From Orientallactaga sibirica (lineage: Eukaryota; Chordata; Mammalia; Rodentia; Dipodidae), in assembly GCA_036365145.1 (NCBI GenBank), contig JAEOAD010000024.1, forward strand, positions 15,948,501-16,012,500: a DNA stretch of 64,000 nt. The letters are read 5' to 3'. Position numbers and translations under genes: made by a program. How positions within the stretch are numbered: position 1 is the first letter of the stretch; every line of letters begins with the position of its first letter. The notes beneath the pieces are model-generated. The model did no database searches and was not told the origin of the DNA. It saw nothing but the letters and a program-made list of their open reading frames with translations. Below are positions 22,066 through 33,419 of the stretch, piece by piece.

Positions 22066-22800
22066 TCCGTTTTGCAAGAATAAAGACAGTATTTTTAAAA
22101 AGTTAAGTTAGTCATAGAGAAAGGACTACCCTTCAAATGGTGCTTCCTATTTCTCCAATTGTTTGACTCAAATCCCATAGTCAAATGTTTCCTCAACAAG
22201 CCATATGTCTCTGGTCTTTTATAATCAAGTTCATTTCAGAAATAGAGGTCTGTTTTGCATGAGTGATGGAGGCAAGGTTTTCAATCTAAAAATCAATTCT
22301 TTTGAAGAGCCGACATCAATTTATCAATCACTCTAACGGTGCCAGCACTGTGACAATTAGTTGACCTCTTGTCATTACACATGTCAGTAAATACTTTTCC
22401 TCAAATTGCTTCTTGTTCTTGTCACTGACTGAGGGACATAGATCTGTGTCTTACATCACTCCAAGATGGTTTTGTGTAATAAGTACATAAAATAACTATC
22501 GTGTTATTCTAAGAGAACTAAGTGAAAAAGGAATTACAGGCTATTTATCTCAAAACATTCAACAAATTATCCAGCTCAAAATATATTTTAATATATAATT
22601 TCAAGACTTTTGTTCTTACTCATCTACAGTGGTAATCCCATGTTGTGAAAATATACAAATCATTTAAACCTTTCTGTATTTCATATTCAAGTAACTATAA
22701 ATTGTCACGATTTGTCTTCTGTATGACTTTCCATAAGCTATTGCCTAGCTACAAAATTAAACTAGATTCTTGTAGTGTTTAGATGACTTGGTTTGGATTC
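22066..22800. other. Repeat-poor stretch, candidate conserved noncoding DNA
   Basis: No repeat recognised. The segment 22260-22440 is compact and free of simple repeats. Confidence 0.4.
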
Positions 22801-22806
22801 ACACTA

Positions 22807-22921
22807 GACACTAGGTCTAGTGGCTCACACCTGTAATTCCAAGAGGCTGAGGCAGGAGTTTCACTGTGGATTCCAGGCCAGCTTGGGCCATAGTGTAAAA
22901 AAAAAAAAAAAAAAAAAAAAG
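22807..22921 (+). mobile_element. B1 SINE, truncated and diverged
   Basis: GGTCTAGTGGCTCACACCTG, TAATTCCAAGAGGCTGAGGCAGG and GATTCCAGGCCAGCTTGGGCC, then about 24 A. The middle is shortened. Confidence 0.8.
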
Positions 22922-23545
22922 GAGCAAGCATTCATAAGGAAGGTAGAACTATAGATAATCTCTTTCAAAGTATGTAAGTAGGGACAAACTGTATGGCATT
23001 GGAATAACACACAGAAAATCTCATGGTCAAATATATCCAATATTTTAAGAAAGGCAAAAAGTTATAACAGAACATGTATGGTATGGTTCTCATTTCAATA
23101 CATATATGTGAACATACATGTTATTTACAATGTGGGTAGTCCTTAGCTTTAGCTAACAGTTTCATTCACAAAGGTCATCACAGAGATTCTCTGCATGTGC
23201 TCAGATTGAAAGCTTTTCAAATTCCTTTCTTTATTCTTTTGTATAGTCTCCAGAATGTTCTATAATGGAAGGCATTAACTGAGTAACCAGGAAAAGTATA
23301 TTTCAAAATATAAAAGAAAAAATAGATGTCAAATTGGCCATTGACGTAGTCCAAGATTAGAAAGACCATGGCTTTAAGTTCTTTAAAAAGGTCTGCTTAG
23401 TTAAAAATGTACTGAGGGTAGGATTGCTTCCCCACAGATTCTGAAAATAAGGTACAGACACCACAAATGGGGAACTCCTGTATTCTACCAGGTTACCACT
23501 GGAGAGGTATGGTCATGTAGGATGACAGAAAGATAAAGTAGAAGT
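22922..23545. other. Repeat-poor stretch
   Basis: No repeat or gene recognised. Confidence 0.4.
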
Positions 23546-23546
23546 T

Positions 23547-23576
23547 TATTTTCATTTCATTTCATTTCATTTTTTT
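23547..23576 (+). repeat. (TTTCA)n pentamer repeat
   Basis: About five TTTCA units followed by a T run. Confidence 0.85.
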
Positions 23577-23720
23577 TCATTGAAGTATATGTTTAACATA
23601 TTACTCCTGACCCTCCCTTCTGTCACCTCTCCCATCCCTCAACAGTACCCTAGACAACTTCACTTCTGCTTTAATGATTTTATGTCACCACATTGAACCA
23701 CAAACGAGAGAAAACACAAT
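23577..23720 (-). mobile_element. Probable L1 3' end, reverse
   Basis: TTCATTGAAGTATATG, then a C-rich segment and CACATTGAACCACAAACGAG with AGAAAACAC resemble a rodent L1 3' UTR read in reverse. Judged by eye. Confidence 0.4.
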
Positions 23721-23729
23721 GCTTTTGTT

Positions 23730-23853
23730 TAGTTTTTGTTGTTACTGTTTGAGACAGGTTCATACTCTACAGCCCAAGCCCTCCTTAAACTTGAGATCCC
23801 CTACCTGTTCTTCCAGGTTTCTAAGATTCCATATGTGGGCTACCATGCCTAGC
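23730..23853 (-). mobile_element. Old B1-like SINE, reverse
   Basis: TGAGACAGGTTCATACTCTACAGCCC in spaced form, AACTTGAGATCCCCTACCTG and GGCTACCATGCCTAGCTAG follow the order of a reverse B1 with its GC-rich sites decayed. Confidence 0.6.
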
Positions 23854-23864
23854 TAGAAAAGAAA

Positions 23865-24712
23865 AATTTTAGCTATGGAAAACCAACCAGTCTGACAAGA
23901 TGGACACAGCTGTACAATAGTGGCACCCAAGCTAGGTGGGCAACCAATGGCCCTGTGATTGGCTAAAAGATCCACTCAGTGGGAAGGAACCCATAGCTAG
24001 AACTGGGAACCAAGTCAGAATCCTATGGAAACCAAGACTATGAACTCCAAGGAGAAGCTCACACTAGTCTTTGGGCAAAAGAGAGGCTACACCCATCAAA
24101 ATTTTTAACCTATGCTGATCTCACTCTTCGTTAGAGAATATGTTTTTCTTTTTCAGAAGACAGAATGAAGAACAACCAAAATCTATCAACAAGACAAGGA
24201 AAGAAAAGATAGCTGACTCTTTGGCAGAAGATGAACCACCCCTCACACAGCAGCTATGGCCCAGGTGAAACCACAGAGGAATGGGAGAGATGAGCAAGAG
24301 TGCTGCTTCCACTGTGAACCTGACAACCTGCACCAGGGTTATGGACACAGACAATGAGGATACTCAACACATACCAAAGCAGAAATTCAGAAGCTTCTAA
24401 GAGCCCAACACTAAAGCAGTCTTAAAAACACACCTAGCATGGCTCAGAATTTTGCAAACAAAGGGATGGAAAATATGTAAGAGCCACAGGTTGGGAGGAA
24501 ATAACCAGAAACATTGCACCACTGCCCCCCCCCGCCCCACACACACAATGACTGACGGCTGCTCTCACAACTCCTAACCCACAACCCCACGGGGAACACC
24601 AGCAATCCCACTGAGGAGGGCCCTCTGTGGAGTGGGGGCAGGGAGGAGGGAAATGATGGTACCAACACGTGATGTGTCCACTCTACTTAATTTTTTAAAA
24701 AAAGATATTTTA
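23865..24712 (+). mobile_element. L1 3' UTR, rodent lineage-specific family
   Basis: From about 24250 to 24690 it matches by eye the element at 50605-51235: CAGGTGAAACCACAGAGGAA, CTCAACACATACCAAAGCAG, AAACACACCTAGCATGGCTCAG, ACCCACAACCCCACGGGG, AATCCCACTGAGGAGGGCC and ACCAACACGTGATGTGTCC. A C-rich run sits at 24525-24537. The upstream part (23865-24250) may be the rest of the UTR. It has no open frame. Confidence 0.65.
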
Positions 24713-26154
24713 GAGCTCATAGAGCTAAAGTCTTAACAATGATATTTTCACCATCTCTTCTTTTTGACTGCAATGCAACTAAATGTGGTTTGCTCCAACT
24801 CAGAGACATGGTTTCCTAATGCTATCACTTAATTTTAATGAAAATGAAATCTAACCCTCCCAGAGTTGACAGGTACCTTTAAAAGGCTCTTTTCTGCAGA
24901 TAGCAGCTAATACTGGCCATTCAAGCTGAACCAAATATTAGAATGCCTGAGCTGCCATCACCCACCCCATTACATGATCTGCATCACCCATCTTACATGA
25001 AACCCGAGGAGCAATATCCATCTCACAATTCAAAATAGTCTAGCAGATTATTTTAACCCTTTATATGTATATTATGTACATATATGTTTGATTATAATCT
25101 CACACTAAATTCATTATTTGCATCATGATAATATTATTAAAGCCATCACATTAGCAAGACATAAAAATAAGCAAGTAAGATGTAAAGACAGGATGTGACG
25201 AGTTTAAGGAATGATTCAGACCTGTCCTACTCAATAAGGTATTTTATCAAACTTCTCTATTAAACCTCATAGAAACTGTTTGGAAGTTTCTTTTATGGTT
25301 CCTTTCTGTTCGCTGTGAAAATCAAGTGCCCGGTTCCAATGAGCAAAGTCTCCTGCCAATAGTAAAATGGACTGAAATAATGTGCTGGAAACAACAGAGA
25401 ATCTAAAACCATTTCTTTTTCCACAAATACTGCTAGAAGAAAGAAAATATTGCCAAGGACTGAAGAAAACAAGTCACAAATCATAGTGTGGGAGATTTAT
25501 TCTTTTCGAAGAATCTGGCTTATGCCGTGTCTCGGCTCATAGTATTTGCTATTTCTGTAATGGAATCAACTAGTTTTTCTTTTTTTTGTTGGGGGGTGTG
25601 TTGTGTAGCTGCTAAAGATAGTTGCTCTGTTTAAATGTAATCGTTGATAGGATAAACGCCTGTGGTTGGAAAACAGAAGGGACTCTGCCTCAGAGCTCAG
25701 AATCAGACCCACTATGAAATTCATTCATGCTGTAGCCCATGTGCAAGCTGTTGTAGGAAAGATTTGATGCCAGAAGCAAACAGAGTTAGTAAACAGCTAC
25801 ACCATCCTGACCAGGGCTTCCCTTGCACCACTCCAGCTGGCGATCTTATGAAATCAATAACACCTTGGCAATGACAGGGTACAACTTCATACGACCAAAG
25901 AGAATTTGAGAAAACAAACAAACAAACAAAAACAAACTCATTCTTACAGTGTTTAATGACACAAGGAGGGAACGTGAAGATCATCTGAACATATAGAAGT
26001 GCCATGGTTATTGTGTAGCCAACCACTCGGTTTGTGCTTGACCTTTACAAAAGACAAATGTCATTTTTTTTTTCACCCTGTAATGTGTTGACGATTAGTT
26101 AACTGCAATATGTTCCCCAGATACTATTTCTTGAAGCAAACATACCTAATCTGG
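24713..26154. other. Repeat-poor block
   Basis: About 1.4 kb with no transposon recognised. It has a short (CAAA)n at 25913-25936. Reverse frames at 25293-25484 and 25721-26026 match nothing I know. Confidence 0.45.
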
Positions 26155-26278
26155 TTTTTGTTTTTGCTGTTTTGAGGTAGGGTCTTCTCTAGCCCAAGAC
26201 AACCTAGAATTCACTATGTAGTCTCAGGCGGATCTCAAACTCACAGGTAGCAGTCCTCCTGTCTCTGCCTCCCAAGTG
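26155..26278 (-). mobile_element. B1 SINE, reverse, left part
   Basis: TGAGGTAGGGTCTTCTCTAGCCC, GAATTCACTATGTAGTCTCAGG and CTCCTGTCTCTGCCTCCC are the reverse 3' portion of a B1. The missing head appears to be at 26428-26467. Confidence 0.85.
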
Positions 26279-26427
26279 CCTCTGTTCTTATCTCTTCCAT
26301 TACTGGAGGAGAACAAAATGTGAAGGCAATAGTTCTTTCATGATCACCTGATGGCACCTAGAGACCTGGTGTCAGGAGCGAACTAACCACTTCAGCCATG
26401 CATCCAGTAGATTCCCTAAAATACCAA

Positions 26428-26467
26428 CCTGAGTCTGCCTTAAAGGCATTTACCACCACACCTGGCA
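26428..26467 (-). mobile_element. B1 head, reverse, separated part
   Basis: TTAAAGGCATTTACCACCACACCTGGCA is, in spaced form, the reverse of a B1 head. It may be the remainder of the B1 at 26155, split by about 150 bp of other sequence. Confidence 0.55.
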
Positions 26468-26652
26468 TAGAGACAGAGAGAGAAAGAGAGAAAAGGAATG
26501 GGCGCACAAAAGCCCCTACCCACTGAAAATGAACTCTTAACGTATGTGTCACTTGATGGATCTGGCTTTGTGTGGATACTGGGGAATCAAACTCAAGTCG
26601 TTAGGATTTATGGGCAGGTGCCTTAACAAATGAGTCACTTCTCCAGCCCCTT
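26468..26652 (-). mobile_element. B2-superfamily SINE, reverse
   Basis: A GAGACAGAGAGAGAAAGAGAG run, GATCTGGCTTTGTGTGG, TACTGGGGAATCAAACTCAAG, GGGCAGGTGCCTTAAC and TCACTTCTCCAGCCCC. Abuts the B1 head. Confidence 0.85.
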
Positions 26653-26714
26653 AATCTGTATTTTTAAAGCAAAGATGTAATTAAGCAATAAAATACAGTG
26701 TCTGTTTTAACAAT

Positions 26715-26940
26715 CTAAGAAGATTGCTTAGTGGCTAAAGTCACTTACTTGCAGAGCCTGACTGCCTGGGTTTATTCTCCTGGTACCCACATAAAATAAA
26801 GCCAGATGCAAAAAGTGGCACATGTGTCTAGAGTTTATTTGCAGTGGTAGGAGGCCCTGGCACACCCATACTTACTATCTCTTTGTCTCCCCTTTTTGCT
26901 CCGCCTCTCAAATAAATAAATAAAATTTTAAAAATTAAAA
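26715..26940 (+). mobile_element. B2-superfamily SINE
   Basis: AGATTGCTTAGTGGCTAAAG, AAGCCAGATGCAAAAAGTGGC, TCTAGAGTTTATTTGCAGTGG, GAGGCCCTGGCACACCC and an AAATAAATAAATAAAA tail. Diverged. Confidence 0.9.
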
Positions 26941-26984
26941 GATAAGAAATTAATGTCATGACAAGTTTAATTTACTTCTTCTTA

Positions 26985-27186
26985 TTATTATTGTTATTAT
27001 TAACAACATATTTTGTATGGATACATTATGTGTTGGTGCCCTCTTTTCCCTCGTTCCTTCCCCCATTCTGCTGTAGGGGAATTTGAGGGTTCTGTGAGAG
27101 TGTCAGAGCCTTATTTGATAAGTAGATGGGCAATAACTCGGGAGTTGGGGTCTCAGAAGCTCAATGATCACACAAAGCTGTCTTTG
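26985..27186 (-). mobile_element. L1 3' end, reverse (lineage-specific family)
   Basis: ACATATTTTGTATGGATACATTATGTG, in spaced form, and CCTTCCCCCATTCTGCTG match the reverse of the L1 3' end seen at 43355 and, in forward form, at 51235. The match fades after about 27075. Later, at about 27490-27550, a forward fragment of the same UTR occurs (AAGGCTCAG and TTGCAGAAGAGGG). Confidence 0.55.
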
Positions 27187-27405
27187 TTTATAATATTTTT
27201 TCATTTTTAAAATTTATCTGGGGGGGGAACAGATAGAGACAGAGAATAGGTGCACCAGGATCTCCAGCCACGGCAAACGAACTCCAGACGCATGCGCTAC
27301 CTTGTGTATCTGGCTTATGTGTGTCCTGGGGAATCAAACCTGGGTCCTCTTGCTTTGCAGGCAAGCACCTTAACCACTTAACCACTAAGCCATCTCTCCA
27401 GCCCA
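27187..27405 (-). mobile_element. B2-superfamily SINE, reverse
   Basis: GACAGAGAATAGGTGCACCAGG, CGGCAAACGAACTCCAG, TTGCTTTGCAGGCAAGCACC and TAAGCCATCTCTCCAGCCC, with ACCACTTA duplicated near the head. Target duplication CACAAAGCTGTCTTTG lies at 27171-27186 and, with one change, 27406-27421. Confidence 0.95.
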
Positions 27406-27689
27406 CACAAAACTGTCTTTGAGTAAGTTACATTTAGGGTTCTTGTCTGTATGAAGTTTGATGAATGAAATCCACAGGTACCTATATTATTTCTGCAAGG
27501 CTCAGTAACATTGCAGAAGAGGGGGCAGAGACAAAGTTAAGAGCTTGAGAATAGAAAAGTGTGCTGTGAAACACTGGGGGGGGGAGCATATTCAACTATA
27601 TTGCTCTATTTCTAAAAAGTAAATTTACAAAATCAGTTTACAATGGTAGCAATATTTTAAACTATTTATTCCATTGATTGAAGTGTTTT

Positions 27690-28035
27690 GGAATCACAGT
27701 GTATTTTTATGTATGAATATGTGTCTGTATTTATTCATGTGTTGGCATGTATACACGTGTACACATGCATGTATATGCCAGAGGACAACTTCCAGTGTCA
27801 TCCTCAGGAACACTGTCCCTTCCTTTTGAGACAGGGTCAGTCAATGTCATGGAGATTACCAATTAGACTACACTAGCTGGCCAGCCAACTCCAGGGATAT
27901 GCCTGTCTTCGCTTCCCCAGATCTGGGATTTCAGGTGCATGCCAGCACAACCAGCATAGCACATGGTATTCTGAATTAAACTCCTGCTTGAGAGGCAAGC
28001 TCTTTCCTGCCTGAGCTGTCTCACTGTTGAAATTG
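27690..28035 (-). mobile_element. B4-like composite SINE, reverse
   Basis: TATGCCAGAGGACAACTTCC, TCATCCTCAGGAACACTGTCC, TTGAGACAGGGTCAGTCAATG, TCTGGGATTTCAGGTGCATGCC and GAGGCAAGCTCTTTCCTGCC follow the rodent B4 order in reverse, preceded by a TG/CA-rich segment. Confidence 0.75.
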
Positions 28036-28234
28036 CAACTTCATATTTTCATATGATGACATTAGCTCAATACTCTATGTACGAAAATCCTGTCAATGTA
28101 AAACAAAGTTCCATCCAAAGATAATAAGGGATAAATTTAGAACCAAATAAATATGAATGACCATGGCCTTAAACAGTTCCAGTTGCCCTAAATGACATGT
28201 TCTACCAGGGAACAGTCATGGAATAAAAGGCAAT

Positions 28235-30255
28235 TGCAGCAGACAGCTTCAGGTTCGCTGAGATGAACTTCCAGACCAGGCACAGTTATGGAAGAAGGGA
28301 TATTATTTATTGAAGCTTACAGATCCAGGGGAAGTTCCATAATGGCAGAAGAAGCGGCCTGCTCTCCACAGGACCAGGCAAGAGAGCAAAGCCAACCAAC
28401 CACCACAGCACACAGAGAAAAACTAATAGCCAAAAGGTCACACAGCACACTTCAGGAACTCCTGCTAGGCACATTTGCATATCTTTACAATGGAATCTCA
28501 AACCCACACCTTAAGACCTTAAGACCTTAAGACCAGCCCCCAGTGACATTGCCTCTAGCAAGGTGATTGAAGATGCAAACTATAACTAATAAAACACTGA
28601 ATATATTGGGGGACATATATTCAAACTACCACATTCTGCCCCTGGCCCCCAATATATTTAGCTCCTGGCCCCCAAATAGATTTATAACTATCACACATTG
28701 TAAATTGTACTCAGTCCAATTTCAAAGGTTCTCACAGTCTTGATCAACTTAAGATAGTGAGTCCTGTAAAATCAAACAAGTTAAATACTTTCAACATGTA
28801 AAGGCACAGAGTAAACATTTTTAACTGGTATAAGGCATAGCAAGGAGAAACTAAAACAATGCAAACTCAGCCATCATCAGCAATCATCAAACTTCTGCAG
28901 TTCAAGTTCAATATAACCAGAGACTGACAGTCTCCAGGTTTTCCAATTCCACCCCTCCAGCTGGGCAGAAAACTTTCACCCCATGCCAATACTGCACTCC
29001 ATGGTAGCCCTTTTGCACAGTCCTGGTATATCCAAAACATCTTCAGGTCTCCATGCAAACCACGGTCCATCTTCCAAAGGCTCTTCCAGCCTATTCCTGA
29101 GGGTCTTCATGCCCTGTCCCATGCCGCATCTCAGCAGCGGCTCCTGGAGCCATATGCAACTCATGACCACTCCATGCATTTTGCATACTTCCAAAACTAA
29201 TACCAGGTGTGCAGGACACAGCCATATTCTTAATCCAGAGACAAAATAAACAATAGCCTTGAAAAGCAGGTTCCTTCTCCAGTCAACATTCTTTCCAAAA
29301 GTTTGCATTTCTAACAGTCTTTCCTCAGGCATCCTCTCCATTGTTTTAATGTAAATCAAGTCAGGCCACCTTCCTTCCACCTTCCTTAAGATTGCTAATG
29401 TGTTGACAATAGCAGCTCCACTAACCTAAAACCAGTATCAGTGCCTCTGCTTTTAACTTGCTTGAGGTTTTCCAACTTAAAATCTTAAAATCTCAGTCCG
29501 ATAACTTCAGCCAAGCATATCAGTCCATTACAAATTTAACCTTGATCAAACTTTCTGGGCCTGGATAGCAGAATGTAGCCATCCCTTATGCCAGTAGCCC
29601 AGTTCCAACAAAGTCCTCTGCAGTCTTTCCTTCCCCTTAGAAAACCTCATAAGCCAAGCCTTGGAAGTTCAGTACTATCTGCACTTAGCATTCTCAAACT
29701 CTCATCAGAATAGTCCATAAAACTTGGCTTACCACTCCAGAAGGCATCTTCAGTTGCAAGCACCAAGCCCATGCCCATTCCTCCAAAACAAAGGTTCCAA
29801 AAGACGAATATCCATATGGTCAGGTTCATCTCACCCCTACACTCCTCAGGTACCAGTTTTACTTTAGCAGACAGCTTCAGGTTATGGGCTGAGATGAACT
29901 TTCAGACCAGGCACAGTTATGGAGGAAGGGATATTATTTAATGAAGCTTACAGATCCAGGGGAAGTTCCATAATGGCAGAAGAAGCGGCCTGCTCTCCAC
30001 AGGACCAGGCAAGAGAGCAAAGCCAACCAACCACCACAGCACACAGAGCAAAACTACAGCCAAAAGGTCACACAGCACACTTCAGGAACTCCTGCTAGGC
30101 ACATTTGCATATCTTTACAATGGAATCTCAAACCCACACCTTAAGACCTTAAGACCGGCCCCCAGTGACATTGCCTCTAGCAAGGTGATTGAAGATGCAA
30201 ACTATAACTAATAAAACACTGAATATATTGGGGGACATATATTCAAACTACCACA
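28235..30255 (-). mobile_element. MaLR provirus, copy 3, comparatively young
   Basis: A complete LTR-internal-LTR element on the reverse strand. The 3' LTR is 28235-28633 and the 5' LTR about 29863-30255. Each reads TGTGGTAGTTTGAATATATG at the start. Exact 5-bp target duplications GCAAT lie at 28230-28234 and 30256-30260. A purine-rich tract (reverse of 28634-28650, GGGGGCCAGGGGCAGAA) directly precedes the 3' LTR. The internal region opens with TGGTACCTGAGGAGTG (reverse of 29840-29855) where a primer-binding site would be. Differences between the LTRs are about eight sites in 390 plus an extra TTAAGACC unit in the 3' LTR, so it is clearly younger than copies 1 and 2. The internal part is 1.2 kb with a sense frame of 134 codons at 28976-29380. 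No pol or env motifs are seen. Confidence 0.95.
28510..28535 (-). repeat. TTAAGACC octamer array in MaLR LTR
   Basis: Three units of TTAAGACC here, two in the partner LTR near 30140-30156 and one diverged unit in the solo LTR near 48783. This is a copy-number difference within one LTR family. Confidence 0.85.
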
Positions 30256-30264
30256 GCAATCATA

Positions 30265-30488
30265 GGGCTGGAGAGATGGCTTAGTGGTTAAGCCCTTGCC
30301 TGTGACAACTGAGGATGTTGGTTCGAGGCTTGATTCCCCAGGACCCACATAAGCTGGATGCACAGGTGGTGCATGCATCTGGAGTTCATTTGCAGTAGCT
30401 GGAGGCCCTGGTGTGCCCATTCTCTCCCTCTCTCTGTCTGTCTGTCACTCTCAAATAAATACATTAAACAACAAAAAAATTAAAAAAA
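30265..30488 (+). mobile_element. B2-superfamily SINE
   Basis: GGGCTGGAGAGATGGCTTAG head, GGTTCGAGGCTTGATTCCCC, CATCTGGAGTTCATTTGCAG and an AAATAAATACATTAAA tail. Target duplication CAATCATA at 30257-30264 and 30489-30496. It overlaps the MaLR target duplication, so it landed at the provirus edge after that insertion. Confidence 0.95.
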
Positions 30489-30496
30489 CAATCATA

Positions 30497-31230
30497 AATC
30501 AAGTCATTTGTCAAATGTATAGGTGGGAACCGCTAACAGGCTGGATATATCGAAAAGGGGTCTCTGCCACAGGTTTCAGGTGCTGCAAATGACATTTTTA
30601 GCTTTTGCATTGGAGGCAGGTCAAGGTTATTGATAAACACCAAAAGTTTTACCTACAGTCAAGGGCATGTTAGGTCAGATACAGAGCAGTTGGAGACTAA
30701 GGAAAACCTAAGATAATTTTCTCTCTCCATCTACAATAATCTAGCTCTCTGTCGTGGCAAAGCTCTACTCTGTCAGTCTACAGAATCTGCAATGGAAACG
30801 TGGCTTTTTTTTTCCCCAGAAAACTTCAGTTCCCAATATTCATACATATATGTTTACATTTTTTACTTATATATTAAGAGATTTTCTAAAAAACTAATGA
30901 ACGTAAGACAAGCACAGGCAAATACCTTAGCAACCTAGGATACCACTTGGCTTAGGCAATGAACACTCATTTTTTTTTCTAATAACACATCTAGAAACTT
31001 GTGGGTGACCCAGGAACCCTGCATTGAGCATCACATAGACCTGCTTTAAATAATGGAAACAAGTTACTCTTAGCCACGCCTTGGTAACACCGCTTCTCTA
31101 GTCAAATATTTTCCAGGACATTGTTGGGATTAAGGAGCAGAGAGCCTGACCTGGTTTTGAGAACATGAACAATAATCTGAGTGAACGTTCGAGGAAGATC
31201 CCCTATTACCCTCTTATGCCTATGCATGAT
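30497..31230. other. Repeat-poor stretch
   Basis: No repeat or gene recognised. It holds short T runs at 30806-30814 and 30971-30979. Confidence 0.45.
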
Positions 31231-31247
31231 TGGAGACATGTATTCTT

Positions 31248-31275
31248 TTTTTAATTTTTTAAAAATGTTTATTCA

Positions 31276-31320
<45 letters not shown>

Positions 31321-31477
31321 GAGAGAATTGGCATGCCAGGGCCTCTAACCAATTCAAATGAACTCCAGATGTATGTGCTACCCTTTGCATCTGGCTTACA
31401 TGGGTCCTGGGGAATCAAACCTGAGTCCTTTGGCTTCGCAGGCAAGCTCCTTAACCTCTAAGCCATCCCTCCAACCT
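31248..31477 (-). mobile_element. B2-superfamily SINE, reverse, with (GA)n
   Basis: AATTGGCATGCCAGGGCC, GCATCTGGCTTACATGGG, TTCGCAGGCAAGCTCC and TAAGCCATCCCTCC. A pure GA run of about 36 bp at 31281-31316 is the expanded CT part of the element. Target duplication TGGAGACATGTATTCTT (17 bp, exact) at 31231-31247 and 31478-31494. Confidence 0.97.
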
Positions 31478-31494
31478 TGGAGACATGTATTCTT

Positions 31495-32689
31495 AAAACC
31501 AGATGCATCATGAGAAGGGTGTGTGCAGTAGAGAAAAGCTTAGAAAATCCAGGTTGATCAATCAAAGCAGTGACCCACCCTCATTCTACCCCTTAGCAAC
31601 CAGCTCTTCCTCTTCCTAGACCATATGGATGGAAGACCCACGTTACCCTCGCTCAGGGGGCCTGCTGCCTCTCTTGGCCATGTATCCAGAACTGGTACTT
31701 TGGCTTTGCCTGTAATAAAATTTCTTGCTGGTTTTCTTTCACGTGTGTCTTTTTCAATTCATGGAATAAGATGCCAAGAACTTGAAAACAGCCAGACTGA
31801 AACCACTGCTAACAAATAGAACATGAGTTGCTTTTCTTTATTTAATGTACTCAGCTGATCTACACTAGTACATTGTGTATAATAAGCCTTAAAAATCTTT
31901 CAATACCAGAAAAGGACATTTACTGTTTCATTTCATGCCATAAATAAGCGCCCTTACACCCATGCATTTGTTATGCAGATTGGTTCACAGTGTGAGGGGT
32001 ATTTCCCCAAGCAAAATATTGTTCTTCCTAATTGTGCGGTGCTTGTTTAAAGTAAATTGTTTCTGCTGCGGTGTGGTTTCCAAGGACCTCACCAGGGCTC
32101 ACAGTACACCAGAACATGGGGAAGCGCCACACATTTCAGAAACAAATAATTTTCCAGAGGAGCCAGTGATCTCCAGAGAGAAAAAGACTTTTATTTTCTC
32201 AAGCCTTGCAGTCGTTCATGCTTCTGTTTAAATACCAACGCTCCATAAAAATCACAGCCATTTATCTTCCAACTCACGAATTCTCCAGTCACCATAGAGT
32301 TTTATTACAGAAAAAAAAATGGGAAGTAAATTTCTTTACTATCCCCAAATCAGATAATGGAATCATATCTTTCTACTTATCTTAGTTATTTATTTGGGAC
32401 TTTCTGGTAAGCGTTTTGGGCTTCATATAACATCATATCAGATACACAAAGTGATTGTTTAAAGTGGGGGGAGCTTATTTGTTTTGAGGGTTGGTTTTCT
32501 GACAGCCATAGATGTGTCTGAGAGTCACAATCAACAAAATCAATCCTATCTCAAAAATTAGAAACGCATTTAATGTATATTAAGGGACAGTCTAATCATG
32601 TAAGGATAGATATTTCTGGAAACTAATAAAGACCTTTTCTAAGAGTAACTATGCTGCACACTTATTATAAAAATTGAAATGTAGAAGAG
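31495..32689. other. Repeat-poor block, candidate conserved noncoding DNA
   Basis: About 1.2 kb without a recognised transposon. The segment 31960-32300 retains CpGs and has balanced composition. An 89-codon forward frame at 31962-32231 has no known relatives and no clear splice signals. Confidence 0.45.
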
Positions 32690-32852
32690 CAAGGGAAAAT
32701 TAATGTAAAACAATGAAAATTGTTATATAATATGGGAGGAAGTTAAAACAATGGCCAATTGGGAAGATGGGTTGGGAATTTTCTACTAAGATGAGAACTA
32801 CATAATCCTGATATCCAGCAATTCTACCTCTAACTATATGCCCCAAACACTG

Positions 32853-32896
<44 letters not shown>

Positions 32897-33300
32897 TTTT
32901 AGAAAACTCAATCAGAACAGTACCAAACTGGCCACTGAGTGAATATCGAATGAGAAGAGTTGTTGACTATAAGCACACATAATACTGCACAGCAGTGGGA
33001 AAAATATATGGTCAGCTATATGCCCTATGGAATACTTACCCTGCAAAAAAAAAAAAAAATGAATGCACAGCAGCAAGAACTATCTTGCAGGCATGAATAC
33101 GTGAGCATCACATGTAACTCTGTCACACTGAAAAACAGTACAGCTATATCTGCTGCCTACATGAAATCTGGGAATTTTTTTTTTTACATAGACCATTCCC
33201 ACAATGATACAAATGAAACTCAGAAAAAATACATATTCAAATTCATGAGGTTCCAAGAAGGAGACTGTGATTAAAGTATAAACACTTTGAAGATACACAC
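32690..33300 (+). mobile_element. Ancient L1 fragment
   Basis: ATCCTGATATCCAGCAATTC with TACCTCTAACTATATGCCCC recalls the L1 ORF2 3' segment (CCCAGCAATTCC, then ACTCCTAGGTATATACCC). The rest is strongly decayed and interrupted by a (CA)n run. A 104-codon frame at 32960-33274 is not L1-like. Confidence 0.5.
32854..32892 (+). repeat. (CA)n microsatellite
   Basis: About 19 uninterrupted CA units. Confidence 0.97.
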
Positions 33301-33419
33301 TGGAATTTTAAAGCCATAGAGCAAAAAGTGGTTATCCAGTGTAAAGATAATGGTTAACTATAGATAAAATGGAAAGAAATTCGAATAGTAAAAGACACAC
33401 TATGCCAATCTTTATCTTG

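Noticed and set aside
28976..29380. 134-codon sense frame in MaLR copy 3
   Set aside because: MaLR internal regions lack functional enzymes and I see no gag, protease or polymerase motif, so I did not call it a gene.
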